A DNA stretch of 26,308 nucleotides from Oscillospiraceae bacterium (GCA_020025375.1 JAHHSF010000003.1:1-26308); one strand, 5' to 3'; shown: positions 1 to 5,287, numbered from the stretch's first letter. Notes: a model not told the origin generated them from the letters alone. Program-made: numbers and translations.

Positions 1-1163
1 GCACCGGCAAACAGGGCGATGACGGGAATCGTGGCACCACAGGGCATAAAGGGGGTCAGCATAGCGGTGGCCCGGCGCTCACGCTCGTTGCGGATGGTGC
101 GGCTGGCCATGATGCCGGGGATGGCACAGCCGGTGCCGATGACGAAGGGGATCACTGACTTGCCGGTGAGGCCCACCTTCTTGAAGATGGGGTCCAGCAC
201 CACGGAGACACGGGACATATAGCCGCAGTCCTCCAGCAGAGCAATGAGGAAATACATGATCATCACCAGAGGCAGGAAGCCAACCACAGCGCCCACGCCG
301 CCAACGATGCCGTCTGCCAGCAGAGCAGTCAGCAGCGGATTGGCATCGGCCAGGGAGTCAGCCACAAAGCCCTGGAAGGTCTCGATCCACCCCACAAGGG
401 TGTCCGCAATCAGCGGGCCTACCCAGGCTTGCGAGATCTCGAACACCAGGAACATCACGACCGCAAAAATGGGAATACCCAGGAACTTGTTGGTCAGCAC
501 AGCGTCGATGGCGTCGCTGACACCCTTCTCCTTGGTGAGAACCTTCCGCTTTTCCACCTGGGACACCAACTGGTTCACAAAGGTGAAGCGCTTGCGGTCC
601 GCATCCTCTACGACCTTCTTGTTGGTCAGGTCAATGTCACCCTGGGAGTAAGGGGCTTTCTGTGTCTTTCCGTTCAGCCCGACAGCAGCGTCTACCACTG
701 CCTTCAGTCCCTCGGCAGAGGTGGACACGGTTTCGAGCACCGGGCAGCCCAGCTTGGCGGAGAGGGTGGCAGTGTCAATGATGGTCTGCTTTTTGGCGTT
801 AATATCACTCTTGTTCAGAGCGACCACAACCGGAATGCCCAGCTCCAGCAGCTGGGTGGTGAAAAACAGGCTGCGGCTGAGATTGGTGGCGTCCACGATG
901 TTAATGATGGCATCCGGATGCTCATGCCGCACATAGGAGCTGGTGATGCTCTCCTCAGAGGTAAAGGGCGACATGGAGTAGGCACCGGGCAGATCCACTG
1001 CGATCAGATCTTCGGTCCCACTGTAATAGACCTTCTTGATGGGGTGTTCCTTTTTCTCCACCGTCACGCCGGCCCAGTTGCCCACCTTTTCGTTCCGCCC
1101 GGTGAGGGCGTTGTACATGGTGGTCTTGCCGGAGTTCGGGTTGCCTGTCAAGGCAATACGCAT
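1..1163 (-). CDS. feoB: Ferrous iron transporter FeoB, N-terminal ~387 residues (3' end outside window)
   Basis: FeoB imports Fe2+ across the cytoplasmic membrane and carries a GTPase domain at its N terminus. The translation starts MRIALTGNPNSGKTT. G1 is at about residues 7-15, G3 (DLPG) at 57-60 and G4 (NKSD) at 117-120. After a helical linker come the first hydrophobic segments, around GIPIFAVVMFLVFE, and the conserved stretch near FVIGTGCAIPGIMASRTIRNE. The start at 1163 is set by an AGGAGG ribosome-binding site 6 bases upstream. About half of a normal FeoB (~700 residues) is visible and the frame is open to the window edge. It lies 116 bases downstream of feoA on the same strand, with a degenerate GTTAG-type operator and a hairpin between the two genes. 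Confidence 0.96.
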   Translation of the reverse strand, partial: MRIALTGNPNSGKTTMYNALTGRNEKVGNWAGVTVEKKEHPIKKVYYSGTEDLIAVDLPGAYSMSPFTSEESITSSYVRHEHPDAIINIVDATNLSRSLFFTTQLLELGIPVVVALNKSDINAKKQTIIDTATLSAKLGCPVLETVSTSAEGLKAVVDAAVGLNGKTQKAPYSQGDIDLTNKKVVEDADRKRFTFVNQLVSQVEKRKVLTKEKGVSDAIDAVLTNKFLGIPIFAVVMFLVFEISQAWVGPLIADTLVGWIETFQGFVADSLADANPLLTALLADGIVGGVGAVVGFLPLVMIMYFLIALLEDCGYMSRVSVVLDPIFKKVGLTGKSVIPFVIGTGCAIPGIMASRTIRNERERRATAMLTPFMPCGATIPVIALFAG

Positions 1164-1211
1164 GGGTAGTTCCTCCTCTTTTTGCTATTCTCTCTATTAC
1201 AACACACAGCG

Positions 1212-1227
1212 GTTGTCGTTGGCTAAC
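1212..1227. promoter_or_regulatory. Degenerate DtxR-type operator (site A) before feoB
   Basis: The site reads GTTGT-N6-CTAAC. The right half matches the perfect copies of the window palindrome GTTAG-N6-CTAAC, and the left half differs at two bases. It lies 49 bases upstream of the feoB start, in the feoA-feoB gap. Read on the minus strand it becomes GTTAG-N6-ACAAC, the same variant as site B. It may allow separate control of feoB, but I found no convincing promoter around it. Confidence 0.45.
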
Positions 1228-1229
1228 CG

Positions 1230-1250
1230 ATATGTGCAGTAAGCACATAT
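1230..1250. other. Hairpin between feoA and feoB
   Basis: A perfect inverted repeat has an 8-bp stem, ATATGTGC/GCACATAT, and a 5-base loop. It directly abuts operator site A in the feoA-feoB gap. No T-run follows on the minus strand, so it is not a standard terminator. It could be a processing or attenuation hairpin that sets the feoA:feoB ratio, or an operator for another factor. Confidence 0.45.
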
Positions 1251-1279
1251 AAATTTTTAGAAACAGGGGGGAGGCAAAC

Positions 1280-1492
1280 TTAAATCAGAATTGCCTCCGC
1301 CAGTTGATTGTCAATAGTATAGCGGCCGTCTTTAATGGAAACGACACAGCCGCCTTTCAAGTGGGCGACTACCGTGATCGGCTCCCCTTCGTAGCACCCA
1401 AGGGAAAATAAAAACGCATTCAGCTCTTCGTCGTCTGTATCGATTCGCTGGATTTTGTACTCCGTTCCTTCCACGGCTTCTTTCAAAGTCAT
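1280..1492 (-). CDS. feoA: FeoA, SH3-like partner of the ferrous iron transporter
   Basis: FeoA is a small cytoplasmic SH3-like protein required for FeoB-mediated Fe2+ uptake. The 70-residue product starts MTLKEAVEG and continues with an FSLGCYEGEPITVV segment and a C-terminal GRYTIDNQLAEAILI, matching the family pattern and usual length of ~75. I chose the ATG at 1492 over an in-frame GTG at 1501. AGGTG lies 6 bases before the ATG, and the GTG has no ribosome-binding site. It is first in a feoA-feoB unit, divergent from the DtxR-family gene. A TTGACA-17-TATTAT promoter and operators B and C lie upstream, so iron repression is the likely control. Confidence 0.93.
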   Translation of the reverse strand: MTLKEAVEGTEYKIQRIDTDDEELNAFLFSLGCYEGEPITVVAHLKGGCVVSIKDGRYTIDNQLAEAILI

Positions 1493-1525
1493 ATTCTTCA
1501 CCTGTCTACAAAAATGATAGTTTTA

Positions 1526-1541
1526 GTTAGCGTATAACAAC
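1526..1541. promoter_or_regulatory. Degenerate DtxR-type operator (site B) in the feoA leader
   Basis: The site reads GTTAG-N6-ACAAC. One half is exact and the other differs at two bases from GTTAG-N6-CTAAC. Its centre is 34 bases from the perfect site C and it lies downstream of the feoA promoter, so it is probably a secondary binding site. Confidence 0.5.
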
Positions 1542-1559
1542 CGGAACCCATTAAAAAAA

Positions 1560-1575
1560 GTTAGACAACACTAAC
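1560..1575. promoter_or_regulatory. Perfect DtxR-type operator GTTAG-N6-CTAAC (site C), feoA promoter
   Basis: This exact copy of the window palindrome begins 13 bases downstream of the feoA -10 box, at about +7 to +22. A bound repressor there would block transcription start or clearance. The DtxR-family gene is divergent across the same intergenic region. Confidence 0.75.
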
Positions 1576-1588
1576 CACTGCATTGCCA

Positions 1589-1617
1589 ATAATATATCAC
1601 CTGTACGCCTTTGTCAA
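1589..1617 (-). promoter_or_regulatory. feoAB promoter
   Basis: On the minus strand there is a -35 TTGACA at 1617-1612, a 17-base spacer and a -10 TATTAT at 1594-1589. The predicted start is near 1582. Operators C and B lie just downstream. Confidence 0.75.
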
Positions 1618-1671
1618 GACCAAATTCAAAATTATACGCAACCGTGTAAATCAGGAAAAAAGATAATCAAA

Positions 1672-1701
1672 TTGAAACTTACTGGTTTTCTGTGGTATAA
1701 T
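1672..1701 (+). promoter_or_regulatory. Promoter of the DtxR-family regulator
   Basis: TTGAAA at 1672-1677, an 18-base spacer and TATAAT at 1696-1701. The predicted start (~1708) leaves a leader of about 23 bases to the ATG at 1731. No GTTAG-N6-CTAAC site overlaps this promoter, so the regulator may be expressed constitutively. Confidence 0.7.
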
Positions 1702-1730
1702 GAAAAAAACCAATGCCGCCGGAGGTAGCC

Positions 1731-2135
1731 ATGTCGATTCATGAGTCTGGCCAGATGTATCTGGAAACGATTTATATTCTCTCCCAAAATAAAAGCTATG
1801 TGCGTGCCATTGATGTCGGAGAGCAGTTGGGATATTCCAAGCCCAGTGTCAGCAGGGCAATGTCTATTCTGAAGAAAGACGGATATGTTCTGGTGGACGC
1901 AGACGGCGCGATCACTTTAACAGAAAGTGGCATGGAAATTGCGCGAACTATGTATACCCGCCATACTGTCTTATCGGAAATGCTGATGCGATTGGGTGTG
2001 GATGAGAAAACAGCGACGGAAGATGCCTGCCGAATCGAGCATGTCATCAGTGAAAAGTCATTTTTAGCCATACAAAAGCATTTGGAGTGGAGTGTTACAC
2101 AGCACATAGAGGGTATGAAACCCAGTGCGGAGTAA
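1731..2135 (+). CDS. DtxR-family metal-dependent transcriptional repressor, iron-type ligands
   Basis: A cytoplasmic metalloregulator that binds DNA as a dimer when loaded with divalent metal. The 134-residue product has a winged helix at about 1-62 (recognition region YSKPSVSRAMSILKKDGYV) and a dimerisation/metal domain after it. It lacks the C-terminal SH3-like domain, so it has MntR-like length. Visible candidate ligands are Met9 in GQMYLETIY and Cys100, Glu103 and His104 in ACRIEHVIS. This matches the Met10/Cys102/Glu105/His106 site of DtxR/IdeR. MntR has Asp and Glu at the positions of the Met and Cys. His78 is also conserved. An in-frame ATG at 1713 lies almost at the predicted transcription start and has no ribosome-binding site. 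GGAGG 5 bases before 1731 decides the start. It is divergent from feoA and is the obvious candidate to bind the GTTAG-N6-CTAAC sites. Confidence 0.9.
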   Translation: MSIHESGQMYLETIYILSQNKSYVRAIDVGEQLGYSKPSVSRAMSILKKDGYVLVDADGAITLTESGMEIARTMYTRHTVLSEMLMRLGVDEKTATEDACRIEHVISEKSFLAIQKHLEWSVTQHIEGMKPSAE

Positions 2136-2196
2136 ACGGTGTTGGGTGCTGCACAGAAAACAAAATCTCCTATTTTGATCTCGCGATTCTCCGAGG

Positions 2197-2234
2197 GATA
2201 CGGCCGGTATGGTATGTGCCATGCCGGCCGTATC
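2197..2234. other. Strong hairpin downstream of the DtxR-family gene
   Basis: GATACGGCCGG (2197-2207) pairs with CCGGCCGTATC (2224-2234). An inner ATGG/CCAT pairing and a 6-base loop complete it. It lies between the convergent regulator and flavodoxin genes, so a terminator role is plausible, but neither strand has a T-run after it. The rest of the 197-base gap holds only a small CAAAAT/ATTTTG hairpin at 2161-2177. Confidence 0.45.
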
Positions 2235-2332
2235 GCTTGCAAGGGGAAGAGCGGTGTTTTTAACTTCTTTGGCAAGATTTTATATAGGGAGTATCCGTAG
2301 TTTACAAAGAGTTTGTCCTCCGGCGATCTTGC

Positions 2333-2755
2333 TCAGCCCAAAGAAGCGCCCAGGTTGCGGCACGCCGCCAGACCGTCATCATCCGGAGTCTCGTTGCAGA
2401 TCACGCTGTCGCAGGCCAGGTTGGCGCCGTCATCGTTGCAGCGGGCTTCCCAGCTGCGCATCCACTCGCCGTCACCCCATCCGTAGGAGCCGAACAGAGC
2501 AATGTTCTTTCCGCTCAAGAGGTTTTCACAGGCGGCAAACATCGGCTCAAATTCCATTTCCTCCAACTGCTCAGCGCCCATAGAGGGGCAACCGAACGCA
2601 ATGGCATCAAAGCTGCCTACCTGATCTGCCGAAAATTCAGAGGCGGTCAGAAGAGAAACCTCGGCGCCCTTCTCCTTGGCACCTTCCGCCACCGCCATGG
2701 CCATGGCCTCGGTGTTACCCGTGCCGCTCCAATACACAACTGCGACTTTACTCAT
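2333..2755 (-). CDS. Short-chain flavodoxin
   Basis: Flavodoxins are FMN-binding electron carriers that replace ferredoxin when iron is scarce. The 140-residue product has the phosphate loop YWSGTGNTE (residues 8-16), the second FMN loop GCPSMGAEQLEE and the third GSYGWGDGEWM. These match the Megasphaera/Clostridium short-chain type in length and order. The longer upstream frame lacks family similarity. The ATG at 2755 is the natural start, with only a weak ribosome-binding site (GAAAGG, distant). It follows the DUF3793 gene by 37 bases on the same strand and shares its promoter and two operators, so it is probably induced by iron limitation. Confidence 0.93.
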   Translation of the reverse strand: MSKVAVVYWSGTGNTEAMAMAVAEGAKEKGAEVSLLTASEFSADQVGSFDAIAFGCPSMGAEQLEEMEFEPMFAACENLLSGKNIALFGSYGWGDGEWMRSWEARCNDDGANLACDSVICNETPDDDGLAACRNLGASLG

Positions 2756-2792
2756 AAAATAAAACAACCTTTCTTTTCTGAATGTAAAAACA

Positions 2793-3344
2793 TCAACCGG
2801 CCACAGTGAGCCGTTCGATGGATTTCCCTTGCTGCCACTGTTCGGAATAGATCTTACTGCACACATCGTACTGTTTGAATCTATGTTTGGCCGCTGTCTC
2901 ATCTCCATAGACTTTCCAGCACCCTACACACTTGTGGTTGCAGGCTCCATTTTGGATAAAACCTAACACATCTTCTGGTGGATAGCTTAAAAACAGCCCG
3001 ATCTCATGAGGAAATTCTTCTTCCGAGCGAAGGCGATGTATCAAATGAACCACACAGCCGTCTGGGTTTTCTGGTGTATATCCGTACTTCAGAAGAAGTG
3101 CTCTGGCACACTGATCGGCTAAGTCACACTCCAGCGAATGGGGGCGATAAACATAAATCAAGGCGCGTCCCCTGAGGACTCTGAGCGGCAAAACTCGAAT
3201 TCCTTTCGGAACCAGCTTTTTGTTCAAGCGGCACAATTCTTCTGTCAAGTCCGTTTGGGAGGTGCAGGGACAAGAGAACAGATTTCCTGTCTTGATCCCT
3301 GCCAGTGTAGGAGAACAATGGCGAACCAATAAATCCTCTGACAT
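2793..3344 (-). CDS. DUF3793 family protein, cysteine-rich
   Basis: This family has no established function. The 183-residue product opens MSEDLLVRHCSPTLAGIKTG and carries the typical HEIGLFLSYPPEDVLGFI (about 113-130). It ends with Cys135-x3-Cys139-x2-Cys142-WKVYGD and further Cys162. Eleven cysteines in total, with no signal peptide or membrane segment, suggest a cytoplasmic metal- or redox-active protein; that is inference. The start at 3344 has AAGGAG about 8 bases upstream. An ATG at 3413 lies in the leader, has no ribosome-binding site and sits inside an operator. The gene follows a TTGACA-17-TATAAT promoter with operators E and D in its leader, and is followed by flavodoxin, pointing to an iron-starvation redox role. 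Confidence 0.85.
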   Translation of the reverse strand: MSEDLLVRHCSPTLAGIKTGNLFSCPCTSQTDLTEELCRLNKKLVPKGIRVLPLRVLRGRALIYVYRPHSLECDLADQCARALLLKYGYTPENPDGCVVHLIHRLRSEEEFPHEIGLFLSYPPEDVLGFIQNGACNHKCVGCWKVYGDETAAKHRFKQYDVCSKIYSEQWQQGKSIERLTVAG

Positions 3345-3404
3345 GGCAACGGTCTCCTTCCCCGATAAAGAATGGTTTTTCTGAGCAATGCGTACCGCCC
3401 AAGA

Positions 3405-3420
3405 GTTAGCCATTACTAAC
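3405..3420. promoter_or_regulatory. Perfect DtxR-type operator GTTAG-N6-CTAAC (site D), DUF3793 leader
   Basis: An exact palindrome, centre-to-centre 44 bases from site E, in the transcribed leader of DUF3793 between the promoter and the ribosome-binding site. The tandem arrangement suggests cooperative or road-block repression. Confidence 0.7.
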
Positions 3421-3556
3421 CGCTGGTCAAAAAAATTTTCTTCTGGTGGTTAGTTATTGCTAACTGCTTGATGCGATTATATAGCACCAAAATGAATTTG
3501 TCAAGAGAAATAGCGGCCGCGGCCAGCCAGCAGACGGAACCAATATATTTTTTCAT
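3416..3556 (-). CDS. Small membrane ORF (46 aa) overlapping the DUF3793 promoter
   Basis: I do not recognise this one. An ATG at 3556 follows a strong AAGGAG ribosome-binding site with a 6-base spacer. The product begins MKKYIGSVCWLAAAAISLDK, continues FILVLYNRIKQ, and ends at a TAG inside operator D. Residues 4-27 would make one membrane segment. The 3' half encodes the consensus promoter of the DUF3793 gene, so either coding and control sequence overlap, or only the 5' part is a remnant. It lies 80 bases downstream of the lipoprotein gene on the same strand. The ribosome-binding site is the main support; whether it is conserved cannot be judged here. Confidence 0.4.
   Translation of the reverse strand: MKKYIGSVCWLAAAAISLDKFILVLYNRIKQLAITNHQKKIFLTSG
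3449..3464. promoter_or_regulatory. Perfect DtxR-type operator GTTAG-N6-CTAAC (site E), DUF3793 promoter
   Basis: An exact palindrome starting 11 bases downstream of the -10 box of the DUF3793-flavodoxin promoter, at about +5 to +20. Confidence 0.75.
3476..3504 (-). promoter_or_regulatory. Consensus promoter of DUF3793-flavodoxin
   Basis: Minus strand: TTGACA (3504-3499), 17-base spacer, TATAAT (3481-3476). Both boxes are perfect consensus, so the promoter should be strong when not repressed. Start predicted near 3469, giving a leader of ~125 bases with two operators. Confidence 0.85.
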
Positions 3557-3635
3557 AATCGACTCCTTTTAGTGGATGAAAACTTGACTGCGGGCGGCAT
3601 AAGAGAGGCGCTGTCGGCATTAAAAAGAAGATGAT

Positions 3636-4049
3636 CTAACCTTCTGTGGAAGGGCTCTCATTGAGGCATACAAATTCCCCTGCCTCAGGGCCTTCTTCCA
3701 ATACAGTGAAAGAAACGCCATCATCATTTAATCTTAATTTGTACCCATATACGGCTTCTTTTCCATCATAAGCATATTGATACCCTGAGATAAAAACAAG
3801 CGGGTCGCTTGTAATAAAGCCACCGGAAGTCAATAAAATCTCATATTGAGAGATGTTTTTTTCTGAAAGCATGGATGTAAAAAGCTGGCTTGTGTACGCC
3901 TCGGCTTCGATGCTTACATCAAAGACTTTCAGTAGAGCGATGTCTGTCTCACTGCTTGGACTTACAGAGGGTGCGGCGTTGCTGTTGCATCCAGCAAGGA
4001 TAGACGAAAAGGCTGCAGCGATAAGGAATAAAATGATTTTCTGTTTCAT
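3636..4049 (-). CDS. Small predicted lipoprotein, unknown function
   Basis: A 137-residue product with a lipoprotein signal: MKQK, a hydrophobic stretch and the lipobox LAGC with Cys21 as the lipidation site. It should therefore be anchored on the outer face of the membrane. A Ser/Pro-rich linker (about 23-33) leads to a soluble domain of about 100 residues, including FDVSIEAEAYTSQLF and GYKLRLNDDGVSFTVLEEGPE. I do not recognise the fold. Its ATG overlaps the stop of the upstream small ORF (ATGA), and GGAGGAG lies about 10 bases upstream, inside that ORF, so translation is probably coupled. It is probably in one unit with the methyltransferase gene. Confidence 0.82.
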   Translation of the reverse strand: MKQKIILFLIAAAFSSILAGCNSNAAPSVSPSSETDIALLKVFDVSIEAEAYTSQLFTSMLSEKNISQYEILLTSGGFITSDPLVFISGYQYAYDGKEAVYGYKLRLNDDGVSFTVLEEGPEAGEFVCLNESPSTEG

Positions 4050-4198
4050 AGCGGAAGATCTCCTCCGTTTTCTGTGGAAATGTGAATTTGTACCTCACGG
4101 CGCGCGGCCTTGCGAGCAAGTTTTTTAATTTTCTGACACCCAAACACAACTGCCGTACAAAACAGCAAAGCAATCAAACTATGTTCCAAAGACTGCAC
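4046..4198 (-). CDS. Small single-pass membrane protein (50 aa), GTG start, coupled to the lipoprotein gene
   Basis: The ORF starts GTG at 4198, preceded by GGGGG at a 7-base spacing and by an in-frame TAA just upstream. It ends at a TGA that overlaps the lipoprotein ATG by the ATGA arrangement. The product has a hydrophobic segment LIALLFCTAVVFG (about 8-20), then Cys21 and a basic stretch KIKKLARKAARRE (about 23-35), then a polar tail. This predicts one membrane helix with a positively charged cytoplasmic side. Function is unknown. The lipoprotein ribosome-binding site lies inside its 3' end. It starts 118 bases downstream of the methyltransferase stop. Confidence 0.6.
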   Translation of the reverse strand: MQSLEHSLIALLFCTAVVFGCQKIKKLARKAARREVQIHISTENGGDLPL

Positions 4199-4316
4199 AT
4201 TGATACCCCCTTAACACATTCTGCGATGTCACTCCTATCCCAATGGAATTAAGACCTATGGCGACGGGATGATCAGTAAATTGGCTGCTATTCAAAATTA
4301 CGATGATATCGGTCCA

Positions 4317-4973
4317 TCACTGTCCTGCATTTCCTGGCTGCTCACTGGATTGCAAGCCCTGCAGTGGAATTTTTCGGGCAATCAGGCAGCAGAGCGGCGC
4401 AGATTTGCTGCCAAAAAGCTGGTGGCATACAATGGTATATCTGTGCTCGGACAGGTATGCCATAAGTTCCCCTGCGTTCCATGGATGATAGACGCGAAAT
4501 CCGGATAAGCCCATCATCCAGAGCCGAAATCTGGCCCAACGGCCTTTGCCCCGGATGAAGGTAGGGGCAAAAAGGAACCCGCCTGGTTTTAGTACCCGCC
4601 AGGCTTCAGACAGGGCCTTTTCCGGCTGCGGCATAATATGGAGCGCATTGGAAATCACCACCGCATCAAAGCTCTCTGGTCCATAGGGCAGCTTTGTGGC
4701 ATCCTGGACCGAGAAATGCAGACGCGACGTGTGGCTCTGCTTTTTTGCCTGCTTTACCATTTCAGGGGAGAAATCAGTGGCCTCCCAGCTGCGGACATAC
4801 GGTGATAAGGGAACCGATAACTGTCCTGTACCGCAGGCAAGTTCCAGTACATCCATATCACGCTGCAGGAAAGGACGGATCGCTTTGCGGATCTGCATGT
4901 ACGTTCTCTCCGAGTGACGCATAAAACCAGAATAGTATTTTGAACATCGGTCCCAGAATCGTTTGTTATCCAT
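4317..4973 (-). CDS. Class I SAM-dependent methyltransferase
   Basis: A cytoplasmic methyltransferase of 218 residues; the substrate cannot be told. Motif I is VLELACGTG (42-50), the acidic SAM-ribose residue is in ATDFSPEM (Asp67), an Asp91 follows in SVQDATKLPY, then NALHIMP (109-115) and the post-motif VLKPGG (127-132). The start at 4973 has GGAGGG about 9 bases upstream. A longer frame exists but would begin upstream of the predicted transcription start. A promoter and perfect operator F lie directly upstream, so expression is expected to follow iron status. It heads a probable unit with the 50-residue membrane ORF and the lipoprotein. Small-molecule or lipid methylation is possible, but nothing here shows it. 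Confidence 0.88.
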   Translation of the reverse strand: MDNKRFWDRCSKYYSGFMRHSERTYMQIRKAIRPFLQRDMDVLELACGTGQLSVPLSPYVRSWEATDFSPEMVKQAKKQSHTSRLHFSVQDATKLPYGPESFDAVVISNALHIMPQPEKALSEAWRVLKPGGFLFAPTFIRGKGRWARFRLWMMGLSGFRVYHPWNAGELMAYLSEHRYTIVCHQLFGSKSAPLCCLIARKIPLQGLQSSEQPGNAGQ

Positions 4974-4994
4974 AAAAAGGCACCCTCCATTTCG

Positions 4995-5010
4995 GTTAGT
5001 GAAGGCTAAC
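4995..5010. promoter_or_regulatory. Perfect DtxR-type operator GTTAG-N6-CTAAC (site F), methyltransferase promoter
   Basis: An exact palindrome 3 bases downstream of the -10 box, covering the predicted start of the methyltransferase transcript. It is ideally placed for repression. Confidence 0.75.
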
Positions 5011-5013
5011 TGT

Positions 5014-5042
5014 ATATTACTACAAAATAACTGACAATGCAA
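5014..5042 (-). promoter_or_regulatory. Methyltransferase promoter
   Basis: Minus strand: -35 TTGCAT (5042-5037), 17-base spacer, -10 TAATAT (5019-5014). Start predicted near 5007, inside operator F. Confidence 0.6.
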
Positions 5043-5070
5043 GGCAATGCATATATGATGCTATTTTGAT

Positions 5071-5087
5071 TTGCAAATTATTTGCAA
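5071..5087. promoter_or_regulatory. Fur-type palindrome TTGCAAAT-T-ATTTGCAA
   Basis: A perfect 8-1-8 inverted repeat, with the 7-1-7 geometry typical of Fur/Zur/PerR boxes. It lies 7 bases before the GGAGG of the Fur-like remnant at 5106 and upstream of the divergent methyltransferase promoter. It could be the autoregulatory site of the lost gene, or still serve a Fur-family protein encoded elsewhere. Confidence 0.5.
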
Positions 5088-5105
5088 TTCTTCGGAGGCG
5101 TGCGG

Positions 5106-5239
5106 ATGAAAAAGCATGATACCCGTCAGCAGGGAGGCCTGTTACCAGTATGTCGGCGCTGGATGGGTTTGAACTGGATGTTCTCCAGACGGTCCTGTAC
5201 GGCATTTGCCGGAGCTGCCATCGCACAGGAAACCGTTGA
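5106..5239 (+). pseudogene. Internally deleted Fur-family regulator (candidate)
   Basis: An ATG at 5106 with GGAGG 7 bases upstream begins MKKHDTRQQ, which resembles the start of Fur-family proteins (TRQR-type). In another frame the stretch ending at the TGA at 5237-5239 reads LDGFELDVLQTVLYGICRSC, resembling the Fur C-terminal pattern GF-x(n)-LYG-x-C-x-x-C with the structural-zinc CxxC. The DNA-binding and central parts are missing. The interpretation is a gene that lost its middle, with the junction near 5130-5145. Continuing the first frame gives only a 48-residue basic peptide ending at 5252. A Fur-type palindrome just upstream supports the reading. Similarity was judged by eye. Confidence 0.45.
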
Positions 5240-5264
5240 CATACCATGTTGAGAGTGATAAAAT
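5236..5264 (+). promoter_or_regulatory. ZIP transporter promoter
   Basis: TTGACA (5236-5241), 17-base spacer, TAAAAT (5259-5264). Start predicted near 5271. The -35 box overlaps the stop codon of the Fur-like remnant. Confidence 0.7.
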
Positions 5265-5271
5265 CAACGTA

Positions 5272-5287
5272 GTTAGCTATAACTAAC
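5272..5287. promoter_or_regulatory. Perfect DtxR-type operator GTTAG-N6-CTAAC (site G), ZIP promoter
   Basis: An exact palindrome 7 bases downstream of the -10 box, at about +1 to +16 and upstream of the ribosome-binding site. Confidence 0.75.

Noticed and set aside
429..1169. 246-codon plus-strand frame opposite feoB
   Set aside because: It is the antisense shadow of feoB, rich in His/Gly/Val runs with no ribosome-binding site; the minus frame has clear FeoB GTPase motifs.
3124..3402. 92-codon minus-strand frame in the DUF3793 gene
   Set aside because: Out-of-frame overlap with DUF3793, which has the better ribosome-binding site and family match.
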